A stretch of DNA of 64,000 bases, taken from contig JACKMB010000006.1 in the NCBI GenBank assembly GCA_024235615.1, forward strand, positions 1-64,000, written 5' to 3'. A program made the translations under genes and the position numbers. Below are positions 45,628-57,239 of the stretch, piece by piece. The notes under the pieces were generated by a model. The model did no database searches and was not told the DNA's origin. It saw nothing but the letters and a program-made list of their open reading frames with translations. The number at the start of each line of letters is the position of its first letter. Position 1 is the stretch's first letter. The stretch is from Thauera sp. (GTDB taxonomy: Bacteria; Pseudomonadota; Gammaproteobacteria; Burkholderiales; Rhodocyclaceae).

Positions 45628-46479
45628 TCAGCTGAAGCTGCCGGCGACGTACTCCGCCAGGCACTCCGCCGCTTCCGAAGCGTTCTCGCGGCTGCGGTGC
45701 ACGCAGACGTCGAGGAGTCCCATCTCGGGGAACCCCTCCCGTGCGCCCAGCGTGCGCACGCCCGCCGGCACCGTGCTCTCCGCCAGCAGGGTCACGCCCA
45801 GGCCGGCGCGCACGGCGGCGATGATGCCGCTGTAGCTGGAGCTGGTGTAGGCGATCCGCCAGCTGCGATTCAGCCGGCCCAGGGTCTGCAGGATCCGGTT
45901 GCGGTAGATGCAGGGCGGCGGGGCCAGCACCAGCGACAGGGGTTGCTGCTCGTGACGCGTGTGGTCCGCGCTGGTGATCCACACCAGCGGTTCGGTATGG
46001 ACCTGCACGCCCCCGCTCGCCTGACCCTGATCGTGCAAGGCGATGACGAGGTCGAATTCACCCTTCTGCTGGCGCTCGAGCAGGTTCTTGCTCAGGTCGC
46101 AGGTCACCTCCAGCGTGACGCCCGGGTGTGACTGCGCGAACTTGCCGAGGATGGTCGGCAGCAGCGAGGCCATGTACTCGTGCGGTGCGCCCAGGCGCAC
46201 GCTGCCCGCCACCCGCGACCGCTGCAGGCTCGCCACCGCCTCGTCGTTGAGCGCCAGCATGCGTCGGGCATAGCTGGCGAGCGTGGCCCCTTCCTCGGTG
46301 AGTTTGACGCGATGCGTGCCGCGCTCGACGAGCTGGGTGTCGAGCATTTCCTCGAGTCGCCGCATCTGCAGGCTGACCGCCGATTGCGTCCGGCCCACCG
46401 CGTCGCCGGCGCGCGTGAAGCTGCCCAGATCCACGGCCTTGATGAAGGTGCGAAGAAGCTCCGTGGGCAGATTCATCAT
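45628..46479 (-). CDS. LysR-type regulator beside the gcv cluster
   Basis: This is a 283-residue LysR-type regulator. The N-terminal winged helix reads LRTFIKAVDLGSFTRAGDAVGRTQSAVSLQMRRLEEML, and a substrate-binding domain occupies residues 90-280. It is divergent from gcvH across 131 bases that hold two overlapping dyads, so it is a likely regulator of the glycine cleavage cluster. It is not GcvA by obvious motif, and its ligand is unknown. A second ATG follows the first directly. Confidence 0.88.
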   Translation of the reverse strand: MMNLPTELLRTFIKAVDLGSFTRAGDAVGRTQSAVSLQMRRLEEMLDTQLVERGTHRVKLTEEGATLASYARRMLALNDEAVASLQRSRVAGSVRLGAPHEYMASLLPTILGKFAQSHPGVTLEVTCDLSKNLLERQQKGEFDLVIALHDQGQASGGVQVHTEPLVWITSADHTRHEQQPLSLVLAPPPCIYRNRILQTLGRLNRSWRIAYTSSSYSGIIAAVRAGLGVTLLAESTVPAGVRTLGAREGFPEMGLLDVCVHRSRENASEAAECLAEYVAGSFS

Positions 46480-46493
46480 GGCCTCGCATTCAT

Positions 46494-46540
46494 TTCCAAG
46501 ATTAATTATTTCATTGGAACTATCAACTTCGCAAATGAAA
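46494..46540. promoter_or_regulatory. Overlapping dyads between the LysR gene and gcvH
   Basis: TTCCAA (46494-46499) is matched by TTGGAA (46514-46519), and TTTCATT (46509-46515) by AATGAAA (46534-46540). The region is A/T-rich in an otherwise GC-rich sequence and fits the promoter and LysR operator of the divergent pair. No glycine riboswitch is visible here. Confidence 0.5.
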
Positions 46541-46610
46541 CCCCACGGTTAAGATGCATTGGCGACCGCTGCTGGCGGCCTGCCCGATCAATCAGACTGA
46601 GGGAGACATC

Positions 46611-46979
46611 ATGAGCATCCTGAAATTTACCGAAGACCACGAGTGGCTGCGAGTCGAAGGCGATGTCGCCACCGTCGGCATCACCGACTACGCGCAGAAC
46701 GCGCTCGGCGACATCGTGTTCGTGCAGTTGCCCGATGTAGGCGCCAGCTTCGCCCGGGGCGACGAAGCGGCCGTGATCGAGTCGGTGAAGGCCGCCGGTG
46801 AGCTGAAGATGCCGCTCGCCGGCACCGTCGTCGAGGTGAACCCGGCGCTGGTCGATGCGCCGGCGACGGTCAACGAGGATCCGCTCGGCGCAGGCTGGTT
46901 CATCCGCGTCCGCCTGGACGACCCCTCCGCCGCCGAGGCGCTGCTGGACCAGGCCGCCTACGAAAAGCTGACCGCCTGA
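46611..46979 (+). CDS. gcvH: Glycine cleavage system H protein
   Basis: This 122-residue lipoyl carrier shuttles the aminomethyl group between the P, T and L proteins. The lipoylated lysine is Lys60 in [14 protein letters not shown], and [21 protein letters not shown] is the family signature. ATG 46611 follows GGGAG and begins the conserved [13 protein letters not shown]; an upstream open stretch is not coding. It is the first gene of the gcv cluster, which lacks gcvT in the usual leading position; gcvT comes last. Confidence 0.96.
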   Translation: MSILKFTEDHEWLRVEGDVATVGITDYAQNALGDIVFVQLPDVGASFARGDEAAVIESVKAAGELKMPLAGTVVEVNPALVDAPATVNEDPLGAGWFIRVRLDDPSAAEALLDQAAYEKLTA

Positions 46980-47034
46980 TCGGCGCCGTCCGCTCGATCC
47001 CGCCTGCATCGCCTCTTCCTGGACCGCCCCTGCC

Positions 47035-49917
<2,883 letters not shown>

Positions 49918-49929
49918 GGAGCCCCGCAC

Positions 49930-50454
49930 ATGAACGTCTCTTTCATCGTCACCCTGGTGGGCGAGGATCGCCCGGGCCTGGTCAGCGCGCTCGCCGAGCG
50001 CGCGGCCGCGAACGGCGCCAACTGGCTCGACAGCAGCATGGCGCATCTGGCCGGCAAGTTCGCCGGCATCGTGCGCCTCGACGTGGCCGAAGCGGACGCC
50101 GACCGCCTCGAGGCGGCGCTGCGCGCGCTGTCCTCGACCGGACTGAGCCTGAGCATCGAGCGCGGCACCGCCGCGGCGGGCACGGCGGGCGGCGAGCTGA
50201 TCCGCATGGAGCTGCTCGCCCACGACCGCCCCGGCATCGTGCGCGACATCTCCTCGGTGCTGGCGCGGCACGGGGCGAGCATCGAGCGCATGGACAGCGC
50301 CTGCGAGAGCGCGTCCTTCAGCGGCGAGGCGATGTTCCGCGCCGAGCTCGAGGTCCGCGTGCCGGCGAGCGTCTCGGCCGGCGAAGTGCAGGCGGCGCTC
50401 GAGTCGCTGGCCAACGAGCTGATGGTGGACCTCAAGCTGGAGACCGGCGCCTGA
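49930..50454 (+). CDS. GcvR-like two-ACT-domain regulator
   Basis: This 174-residue protein has two ACT domains. The first starts VSFIVTLVGEDRPGLVSALAERAAANGANWLDSSM and the second starts LIRMELLAHDRPGIVRDISSVLARHGASIERM. This is the layout of GcvR, the glycine-sensing partner that represses gcv genes in enterobacteria by binding GcvA. In E. coli gcvR is far from gcv, so its place inside the operon is distinctive and supports a feedback role here. GAGGAG precedes the ATG. Confidence 0.88.
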   Translation: MNVSFIVTLVGEDRPGLVSALAERAAANGANWLDSSMAHLAGKFAGIVRLDVAEADADRLEAALRALSSTGLSLSIERGTAAAGTAGGELIRMELLAHDRPGIVRDISSVLARHGASIERMDSACESASFSGEAMFRAELEVRVPASVSAGEVQAALESLANELMVDLKLETGA

Positions 50455-50546
50455 CCTGAACCGATACGCCGGCCTGCTCCGGCCTGATGCAGCCCTTCCC
50501 GGGGTGCCGACCCCCTCCATTCGGTCACTACAAGCGGAGAATCACC

Positions 50547-51800
50547 ATGTTCGACAAGCAGATGCAGATCGCCGGCTATGACGATGCCCTGTGGCAGGCC
50601 ATCGAGGCCGAGCGCGCACGCCAGGAAGACCACATCGAGCTCATCGCCTCCGAGAACTACGCCAGCCCGCGCGTGATGCAGGCGCAGGGCACGGTGCTGA
50701 CCAACAAGTACGCCGAGGGCTATCCCGGCAAGCGCTACTACGGCGGCTGCGAGCATGTCGACGTGGTCGAGCAGCTCGCCATCGACCGTGCCAAGCAACT
50801 CTTCGGTGCCGACTGGGCCAACGTGCAGCCGCACTCGGGCTCGCAGGCCAACGCCGCGGTGTATCTCGCGCTGCTGCAGCCGCACGACACCATCCTGGGC
50901 ATGAGCCTCGCCCACGGCGGCCACCTGACCCACGGCGCCAAGGTCAACTTCTCCGGCAAGATCTTCAACGCGGTGCAGTACGGCGTCACCGACGACGGCG
51001 TGATCGACTACGACGCGCTCGAGGCCCAGGCGCTCGAGTGCAAGCCGAAGATGATCGTCGCCGGCTTCTCGGCCTATGCCCGCCACCTCGACTTCCCCCG
51101 CTTCCGTGCGATCGCGGACAAGGTCGGTGCGCTGCTCTTCGTCGACATGGCCCACGTCGCCGGGCTGGTCGCCGCCGGCCTCTACCCCAACCCGGTGCCC
51201 TTCGCCGACATCGTCACCAGCACCACCCACAAGACGCTGCGCGGCCCGCGCGGCGGCATCATCGTCGGCCGCGCCAACCCCGACATCGAGAAGAAGATCG
51301 CCTCGATGGTCTTCCCCGGCACCCAGGGCGGGCCGCTGATGCACGTGATCGCCGCCAAGGCGGTGGCCTTCAAGGAGGCGCTCGAGCCTTCGTTCAAGGA
51401 ATACCAGCAGCAGGTGATCGCCAACGCGCGCGCGATGGCGGGCGTGTTCGTCGAGCGCGGCTACAAGATCGTCTCCGGCGGCACCGACGACCACCTGTTC
51501 CTGGTCGACCTGATCGCCAAGGGCATCACCGGCAAGGCTGCCGACGCTGCGCTGGGCGCGGCGCACATCACGGTGAACAAGAACACCGTCCCCAACGACC
51601 CGCAGTCGCCCTTCGTCACCAGCGGCGTGCGCATCGGCACGCCCGCAGCCACCACGCGCGGCTTCGGCGTCGCCGAGGTCACCGCGCTCGCGGGCTGGAT
51701 CTGCGACATCCTCGACGACATCGACAACCCGGCGGTCATCGATGCGGTGCGCGCGAAGGTGTCGGCGCTGTGCGCCCGCTTCCCGGTGTACGGGCGCTGA
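50547..51800 (+). CDS. glyA: Serine hydroxymethyltransferase
   Basis: This 417-residue PLP enzyme interconverts serine and glycine with tetrahydrofolate. The PLP lysine is in [17 protein letters not shown] near residue 229, and [19 protein letters not shown] is the N-terminal signature. The ATG follows GCGGAG. Together with the glycine cleavage genes it would balance serine, glycine and one-carbon units. It lies between the GcvR-like gene and gcvT. Confidence 0.96.
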   Translation: MFDKQMQIAGYDDALWQAIEAERARQEDHIELIASENYASPRVMQAQGTVLTNKYAEGYPGKRYYGGCEHVDVVEQLAIDRAKQLFGADWANVQPHSGSQANAAVYLALLQPHDTILGMSLAHGGHLTHGAKVNFSGKIFNAVQYGVTDDGVIDYDALEAQALECKPKMIVAGFSAYARHLDFPRFRAIADKVGALLFVDMAHVAGLVAAGLYPNPVPFADIVTSTTHKTLRGPRGGIIVGRANPDIEKKIASMVFPGTQGGPLMHVIAAKAVAFKEALEPSFKEYQQQVIANARAMAGVFVERGYKIVSGGTDDHLFLVDLIAKGITGKAADAALGAAHITVNKNTVPNDPQSPFVTSGVRIGTPAATTRGFGVAEVTALAGWICDILDDIDNPAVIDAVRAKVSALCARFPVYGR

Positions 51801-51865
51801 GCGCAGCGATCTCAGCGTGCACGCGATTGACAGCCGACTCAACTTCGCAACTGCCCAAAGGACAC

Positions 51866-53002
51866 ATGATGAGCGACCACGACGCTACCGCGCAGATGCT
51901 GCGCACCCCGCTGTACGACCTGCACGTCTCCCTCGGCGCCAGGATGGTGCCCTTCGCCGGCTATGAGATGCCGGTGCAGTACCCTGCCGGAATCCTCAAG
52001 GAGCACATCCATACCCGCAGCCAGGCCGGCCTGTTCGACGTTTCGCACATGGGCCAGGTGATGCTCGTGGGCGCCGATGCGGCCGCCGCGCTGGAGACCC
52101 TGGTGCCGGTCGACATCGTCGACCTGCCGGCGGGCATGCAGCGCTACGCGCTCTTCCTCAACGACCAGGGCGGCGTGATGGACGACCTGATGGTCGCCAA
52201 CTTCGGCGACGGTCGCCTGTTCGTCGTCGTCAATGCCGCCTGCAAGGCGCAGGACATCGCGCACATGCAGCAGCACCTGTCCGCCCGCTGCAAGGTCGAG
52301 GTGCTGGCCGACCGCGCGCTGCTCGCGCTGCAGGGGCCGGCGGCGGGGGCGGTGATGGCGCGCCTCGCGCCCGCGACCGCGAACATGGTGTTCATGAACA
52401 CCGCCACCGTCACCCTGGTCGGCGCCGAGTGCTACATCAGCCGCTCGGGCTACACCGGCGAGGACGGCTTCGAGATCTCGGTGCCCGCCGACAAGGCCGA
52501 GGCGCTGGCCAAGGAGCTGCTGAGCCACCCCGAGGTCGCTCCCATCGGCCTGGGCGCGCGCGACTCGCTGCGCCTGGAGGCCGGCCTGTGCCTGTACGGC
52601 CACGACCTCGACCAGAACACCTCGCCGGTCGAGAGCAGCCTGCTGTGGGCGCTGTCCAAGGTGCGCCGCGCCGACGGTGCGCGCCCGGGCGGCTACCCCG
52701 GCGCCGCGGTGGTGTTCGAGCACATCGCCAAGGGCGTGGCGCGCAAGCGCGTGGGCCTGCGCCCGACCGCGCGCGTGCCGGTGCGCGAAGGCGCCGAACT
52801 GGTGGACGCCGATGGCCGCAAGGTCGGCGTGGTGACCAGCGGCGGCTTTGGACCGACGCTGGAGGCGCCGGTGGCGATGGGCTACGTGGAGACCGCGCTC
52901 GCCAAGCCGGGCACGCAGCTCGCCGCGATGGTGCGCGGCAAGCCGGTGCCGGTGGAGGTCGCGAGCACGCCCTTCGTGCCGCAGCGCTATTACCGCGGCT
53001 GA
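51866..53002 (+). CDS. gcvT: Glycine cleavage system T protein (aminomethyltransferase)
   Basis: This 378-residue enzyme moves the methylene group from lipoyl-GcvH to tetrahydrofolate and frees ammonia. ARMVPFAGYEMPVQY, GLFDVSHMGQV and YISRSGYTGEDGFEIS are conserved. LGARDSLRLEAGLCLYGHDL and the C-terminal barrel are complete. AAAGGA precedes two consecutive ATG codons, the first of which is used here. It closes the gcv cluster. Confidence 0.95.
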   Translation: MMSDHDATAQMLRTPLYDLHVSLGARMVPFAGYEMPVQYPAGILKEHIHTRSQAGLFDVSHMGQVMLVGADAAAALETLVPVDIVDLPAGMQRYALFLNDQGGVMDDLMVANFGDGRLFVVVNAACKAQDIAHMQQHLSARCKVEVLADRALLALQGPAAGAVMARLAPATANMVFMNTATVTLVGAECYISRSGYTGEDGFEISVPADKAEALAKELLSHPEVAPIGLGARDSLRLEAGLCLYGHDLDQNTSPVESSLLWALSKVRRADGARPGGYPGAAVVFEHIAKGVARKRVGLRPTARVPVREGAELVDADGRKVGVVTSGGFGPTLEAPVAMGYVETALAKPGTQLAAMVRGKPVPVEVASTPFVPQRYYRG

Positions 53003-53145
53003 GGGCGCGCGGGCCGGCGCGCGCTCCAAGCGGCAAACCCGCTTTGGCATCGGCCGCCGGCTTCGCTACCATCTCGCGTTTGCGCGTCCGCCCCGCTGCA
53101 GGGGCGGGGCATAGCGTTCACCGCATTCGTCGAGGAGTCCCACCC

Positions 53146-53892
53146 ATGATCGTCTTCGTCACCGGCGCCTCCGCCGGCTTCGGCGCCGCCATCGCGCGCA
53201 GCTTCGTCAAGGGCGGCCACCGCGTGGTCGCCACCGCCCGTCGCAAGGACCGCCTGGATGCGCTCGCCGCCGAGCTCGGCGACGCGCTGTTGCCGATCGA
53301 GCTCGACGTGCGCGACGCCGACGCGGTGGCCGCGGTGCCGGGTGCGCTGCCCGCCGGCTTCGCCGAGGTGGATGTGCTGGTCAATAACGCCGGCCTCGCG
53401 CTCGGCCTCGAGCCGGCGCACCAGGCCTCGCTGGACGACTGGCACACCATGATCGACACCAACTGCACCGGGCTGGTGCAGGTCACCCGTGCCTTCCTGC
53501 CCGGCATGGTGGCGCGCAACCGCGGCCACATCTTCAACCTCGGCTCGGTGGCCGGGCGCTGGCCCTACGCCGGCGGCAACGTGTACGGCGCCACCAAGGC
53601 CTTCGTGCGCCAGTTCAGCCTCAACCTGCGCGCCGACCTGCTCGGCACCGCGCTGCGCGTGACCGACATCGAGCCCGGCCTGTGCGGCGGCACCGAGTTC
53701 TCCAACGTGCGCTTCCATGGCGACGACGACAAGGCGGCCAGGGTCTATGCCGACGTGCAGCCGCTGACCGCCGAGGACATCGCCGACTCGGTGTACTGGA
53801 TCGCCACCCGGCCGGCGCATGTGAACATCAACACCATCGAGCTGATGCCGGTGGCGCAATCCTTCGCCGGTCTGTCGGTGCACCGCGGCTGA
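53146..53892 (+). CDS. ydfG: SDR oxidoreductase, YdfG-like (3-hydroxy acid dehydrogenase)
   Basis: This 248-residue short-chain dehydrogenase has the NADP motif VTGASAGFGAAIARSF and the catalytic set S (NLGSVAGRW) with YGATK. EPGLCGGTEFSNVRFHGD matches YdfG, which oxidises L-allo-threonine and related 3-hydroxy acids and detoxifies malonic semialdehyde. Length is normal. GAGGAG precedes the ATG. It follows gcvT by 143 bases; an amino-acid role would fit but co-transcription is not sure. Confidence 0.9.
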   Translation: MIVFVTGASAGFGAAIARSFVKGGHRVVATARRKDRLDALAAELGDALLPIELDVRDADAVAAVPGALPAGFAEVDVLVNNAGLALGLEPAHQASLDDWHTMIDTNCTGLVQVTRAFLPGMVARNRGHIFNLGSVAGRWPYAGGNVYGATKAFVRQFSLNLRADLLGTALRVTDIEPGLCGGTEFSNVRFHGDDDKAARVYADVQPLTAEDIADSVYWIATRPAHVNINTIELMPVAQSFAGLSVHRG

Positions 53893-54125
53893 GCGGCGGC
53901 CGGCGCGCCACCACATCCCGAACGGAGCGGGCAGGGCACCGTCTCCTGGCCCGCGCTGTGGCGCCACGTCGGCTGCGGTTGCGACGCATGCCTGCATGCG
54001 CTTGACCCCTGGGCGATGCGGGCGGCCTGCGGAAGACTTCAAGCCTGTGGCGGGGTTGTAACAGTGTCATTTTCTTGCTGCAGGATGCGCATAATTTCCG
54101 CAATGCAACATCGATCCGCCCGTCC

Positions 54126-57100
54126 GTGACCCCCGATCTTCCGCCTTCCGCTCCGGAGGCTCTGCCGGCGCCGCCCGGGCGCCGCCTGCATCCCCGGCAA
54201 GTACTGGGCGCCGCCGTGTTCGTGGCGCTGCTGGTGGCGAGCGTGGCTGGCGGCCTGCTGCTGTGGCACGAGTCCGCCACCTCGCGCCTGCAGGCGCGCG
54301 AGCTCGCGCGCTACGCCGCGCGCCTCGACTACGCGCTGGTGGCGGGGCCGAGCGAGGCGATCCGCTTTCCCGCCCACGGCCCCTTCGACCGCCGCCTCGG
54401 CTACACCGAGCTGGCGCGCTTTGCCGAGCGCCTGCAGGCGCGCGGCTTCGCGCTCGTCGAGCAGGTGCGCTTCGACGATGCGCTGCTCGCCCACGTCGAG
54501 CGCGGCCTCTTCCCGCCCTACGCCGAGAAGACGCGCGCCGGCCTGGACGTCTTCGACTGCCGCGGCGAGCCGCTGTACGGCTTCCGCTATCCCTGGCGCG
54601 GCTACGCGCGCTTCGAGGACGTGCCGGCGATCGTTGCCCAGGCCCTGCTCTTCATCGAGAACCGCGAGCTGCTCGACGAGTCGCGGCCGACGCTCAACCC
54701 GGCGGTGGACTGGGTGCGCTTCGCGCGCGCGGCGCTCGGCCAGCTCGGACGCATGGTCGATGCCGACCTCGACGCCCCCGGCGGCAGCACGCTCGCCACC
54801 CAGATCGAGAAGTACCGCCACTCGCCCGCCGGCATCACCCTGGACGCGCGCGAGAAGCTGCGCCAGATGGTGTCGGCCTCGGTGCGCGCCTACCGCGACG
54901 GCGAGCACACCCTGCCCGTCCGCCGCCGGCTGGTGCTGGACTACCTGAACACCGTGCCGCTGTCGGCCGCGCCCGGGCATGGCGAGGTCAATGGCCTGGG
55001 CGACGGGCTGTGGGTGTGGTTCGGGGCCGATTTCGAGCGCGTGAACGCCTTGCTGGCGGCGCCGGAGGGCGAGGGGGATGCGCGCATCGCCCAGGGCCAG
55101 GCCTTGCGTCAGGTGGTGGCGCTGATGATCGCGCACCGCCGCCCCTCGTGGTATCTCGCCGGCGGGCGCGAGGAGCTCGCGCGCACCACCGACGCCTACC
55201 TGCGCCTGTTCGCCGAGGCCGGCCTGATCGGCGCCGGGCTACGCGACGCTGCGCTCGCCCGCCCGCTCGCCTTCCGCGACCTCGTCGCCGATCCGGCCTG
55301 GGTTCCGGCGACGCCCGGCAAGGGCACGACCGCGGTGCGCACCCGGCTCGCCGGCCTGCTCGACACCTCGCTGTACGGCCTCGACCGCCTCGACGCCGAG
55401 CTCGGCACCACGCTGCACGGCGGCCTGCAGCAGGCGGTGGGCGACTACCTCGGGCGCCTCGCCGACCCGGCCTTCGCGCGCAGCCAGGGGCTGATCGGCG
55501 AGCGCATGCTCGATCCGGCGACGCTCGGCGCGGTGCGCTACAGCTTCACTCTGGTCGAGCGCACCGCGGGCGGCAACCGCGTGCGCATACAGACCGACAC
55601 CACCGACCAGCCGCTCGACATCAACGAGGGCAGCAAGCTCGAGCTCGGCTCCACCGCCAAGCTGCGCGTGCTGGCCACCTACCTCGAGCTGGTCGCCGAG
55701 CTCCACGCCCGGCTCGCCGTGCTCGACCCTCCGGCGCTGCGCCGCGTCGAGGTGGACGGACAGGACCGCCTGACGCGCTGGGCGATCGATCATCTCGCCA
55801 GCACGCCCGACCGCAGCCTGCCGGCGATGCTGGAGGCCGCCCTGGAGCGCCGCTTCTCGGCGAGTCCGGGCGAGGGCTTCTTCACCGGTGGCGGGCGCCA
55901 CAGCTTCGGCAACTTCAACGCCGGCGACAACGCCCGCGAGCCCACGCTGCGCGAGGCGCTGCAGGCCTCGATCAACCTGCCCTTCGTGCGCCTGATGCGC
56001 GAGCTCGTGCGCCACACCATGTACCAGGTGCCGGGCAGTACCGCGCGCCTGCTCGAGGACAACGACGACCCGCGCCGCGTCGACTACCTCGTCCGCTTCG
56101 CGGACCGCGAGGGCCAGCTCTTCCTGCGCCGTTTCTGGCGCAAGTACCAGGACAGCACGCCCGAGGAGATGCGCTCGACCCTGCTCGACGGCCTGCGCCC
56201 GGGCGCCGATCGCCTCGCCGCGGTGTTCCGCTACCTCGAGCCCGAAGCGCCGCCGCAGGCGCTCGCCGACTTCCTCGCCCGCCGCCTCGGCGAGCCGCCC
56301 GCCGCCGCGCGCCTCGCCCAGCTCTACGCGCGCAACGCACCGGAGGCCTTCGACCTGCCCGACCGCGGCTATGTCGCGCGCGTGCATCCGCTCGAGCTGT
56401 GGCTGGTCGCCTTCCGCCTGCAGCATCCCGAGGCCACGCTGGCCGAGGCGGTGGCGACGAGCGCCGAGGAGCGCCAGCAGGTATATCGCTGGCTGTTCCG
56501 CACCCGCGCCAAGGGGGCGCAGGACTCGCGCATCTTCACCTTGCTCGAGGTCGAGGCCTTCCTCGAGATCCACCGCCGCTGGGCGCGCCTGGGCTATCCC
56601 TTCGGTCACCTCGTGCCCTCGCTCGCCACCGCGCTCGGCAGCTCGGGCGATCGCCCGGCGGCGCTCGCCGAGCTGATGGGCATCATCGTCAATGACGGCC
56701 TGCGCCTGCCCGTGCAGCGCATCGACACGGTGCGCTTCGCGCGCGCCACGCCCTACGAGACGGCGTTTGCGATCCGTCCGGTGGAAGGCGACGCGGTGAT
56801 GGCGCCCGAGGTCGCACGCGCGCTGCGCGGGGCCTTGTCCGACGTGGTCGAGGGCGGCACCGCGCGCCGGCTGGCGGGTGCCTTCAAGCTCGCCGACGGC
56901 AGCGAGCTGGCGCTCGGCGGCAAGACCGGCACCGGCGACAACCGCATCGTCGTGCGCGGGCGCGCCGGCCTCGCGCTCAACCGCACCGCCACCTTCGTGT
57001 TCTACCTCGGCCCGCGCCACTTCGGCACGCTCACCGCCTACGTGATCGGCCCCGAGGCGGCGAGCTACCGCTTCACCTCCGGGCTGCCGGTGCAGATCCT

Positions 57101-57218
57101 CAAGTCGATGGGGCCCTTGCTGATCCCGCACCTGGAGCCGGCACGCGCGGACGCCTGCCGGCCGCCGCCGCTGTCCGGGGGACCCGAGTCTGCGCCGCAG
57201 CCGACGCCTGCCGAGTAG
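54126..57218 (+). CDS. Large atypical class A penicillin-binding protein
   Basis: This protein of about 1,030 residues has one N-terminal membrane helix, a divergent GT51 transglycosylase domain and a split transpeptidase domain. GT51 motifs are recognisable: IENRELLDES near residue 178 in place of EDxxFxxHxG, GGSTLATQIEKY, and RRRLVLDYLNTVPLS. The third motif reads REKLRQ where RKxxE is usual, so the second catalytic Glu seems to be Gln. The transpeptidase keeps STAK (about 508), SIN (about 615) and KTG in GGKTGTGDNR (about 933). A 300-residue insertion separates the last two. Start is uncertain: GTG 54126 or TTG 54075; neither has a clear ribosome site. Confidence 0.8.
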   Translation: MTPDLPPSAPEALPAPPGRRLHPRQVLGAAVFVALLVASVAGGLLLWHESATSRLQARELARYAARLDYALVAGPSEAIRFPAHGPFDRRLGYTELARFAERLQARGFALVEQVRFDDALLAHVERGLFPPYAEKTRAGLDVFDCRGEPLYGFRYPWRGYARFEDVPAIVAQALLFIENRELLDESRPTLNPAVDWVRFARAALGQLGRMVDADLDAPGGSTLATQIEKYRHSPAGITLDAREKLRQMVSASVRAYRDGEHTLPVRRRLVLDYLNTVPLSAAPGHGEVNGLGDGLWVWFGADFERVNALLAAPEGEGDARIAQGQALRQVVALMIAHRRPSWYLAGGREELARTTDAYLRLFAEAGLIGAGLRDAALARPLAFRDLVADPAWVPATPGKGTTAVRTRLAGLLDTSLYGLDRLDAELGTTLHGGLQQAVGDYLGRLADPAFARSQGLIGERMLDPATLGAVRYSFTLVERTAGGNRVRIQTDTTDQPLDINEGSKLELGSTAKLRVLATYLELVAELHARLAVLDPPALRRVEVDGQDRLTRWAIDHLASTPDRSLPAMLEAALERRFSASPGEGFFTGGGRHSFGNFNAGDNAREPTLREALQASINLPFVRLMRELVRHTMYQVPGSTARLLEDNDDPRRVDYLVRFADREGQLFLRRFWRKYQDSTPEEMRSTLLDGLRPGADRLAAVFRYLEPEAPPQALADFLARRLGEPPAAARLAQLYARNAPEAFDLPDRGYVARVHPLELWLVAFRLQHPEATLAEAVATSAEERQQVYRWLFRTRAKGAQDSRIFTLLEVEAFLEIHRRWARLGYPFGHLVPSLATALGSSGDRPAALAELMGIIVNDGLRLPVQRIDTVRFARATPYETAFAIRPVEGDAVMAPEVARALRGALSDVVEGGTARRLAGAFKLADGSELALGGKTGTGDNRIVVRGRAGLALNRTATFVFYLGPRHFGTLTAYVIGPEAASYRFTSGLPVQILKSMGPLLIPHLEPARADACRPPPLSGGPESAPQPTPAE

Positions 57219-57239
57219 GCGGCAGGCTGCACCCCCGGC

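Noticed and set aside
46480-46610. Possible glycine riboswitch before gcvH
   Set aside because: I looked for the tandem GGAGAG...aptamer pattern and found only A/T-rich dyads. The leader is also too short for a two-aptamer switch.
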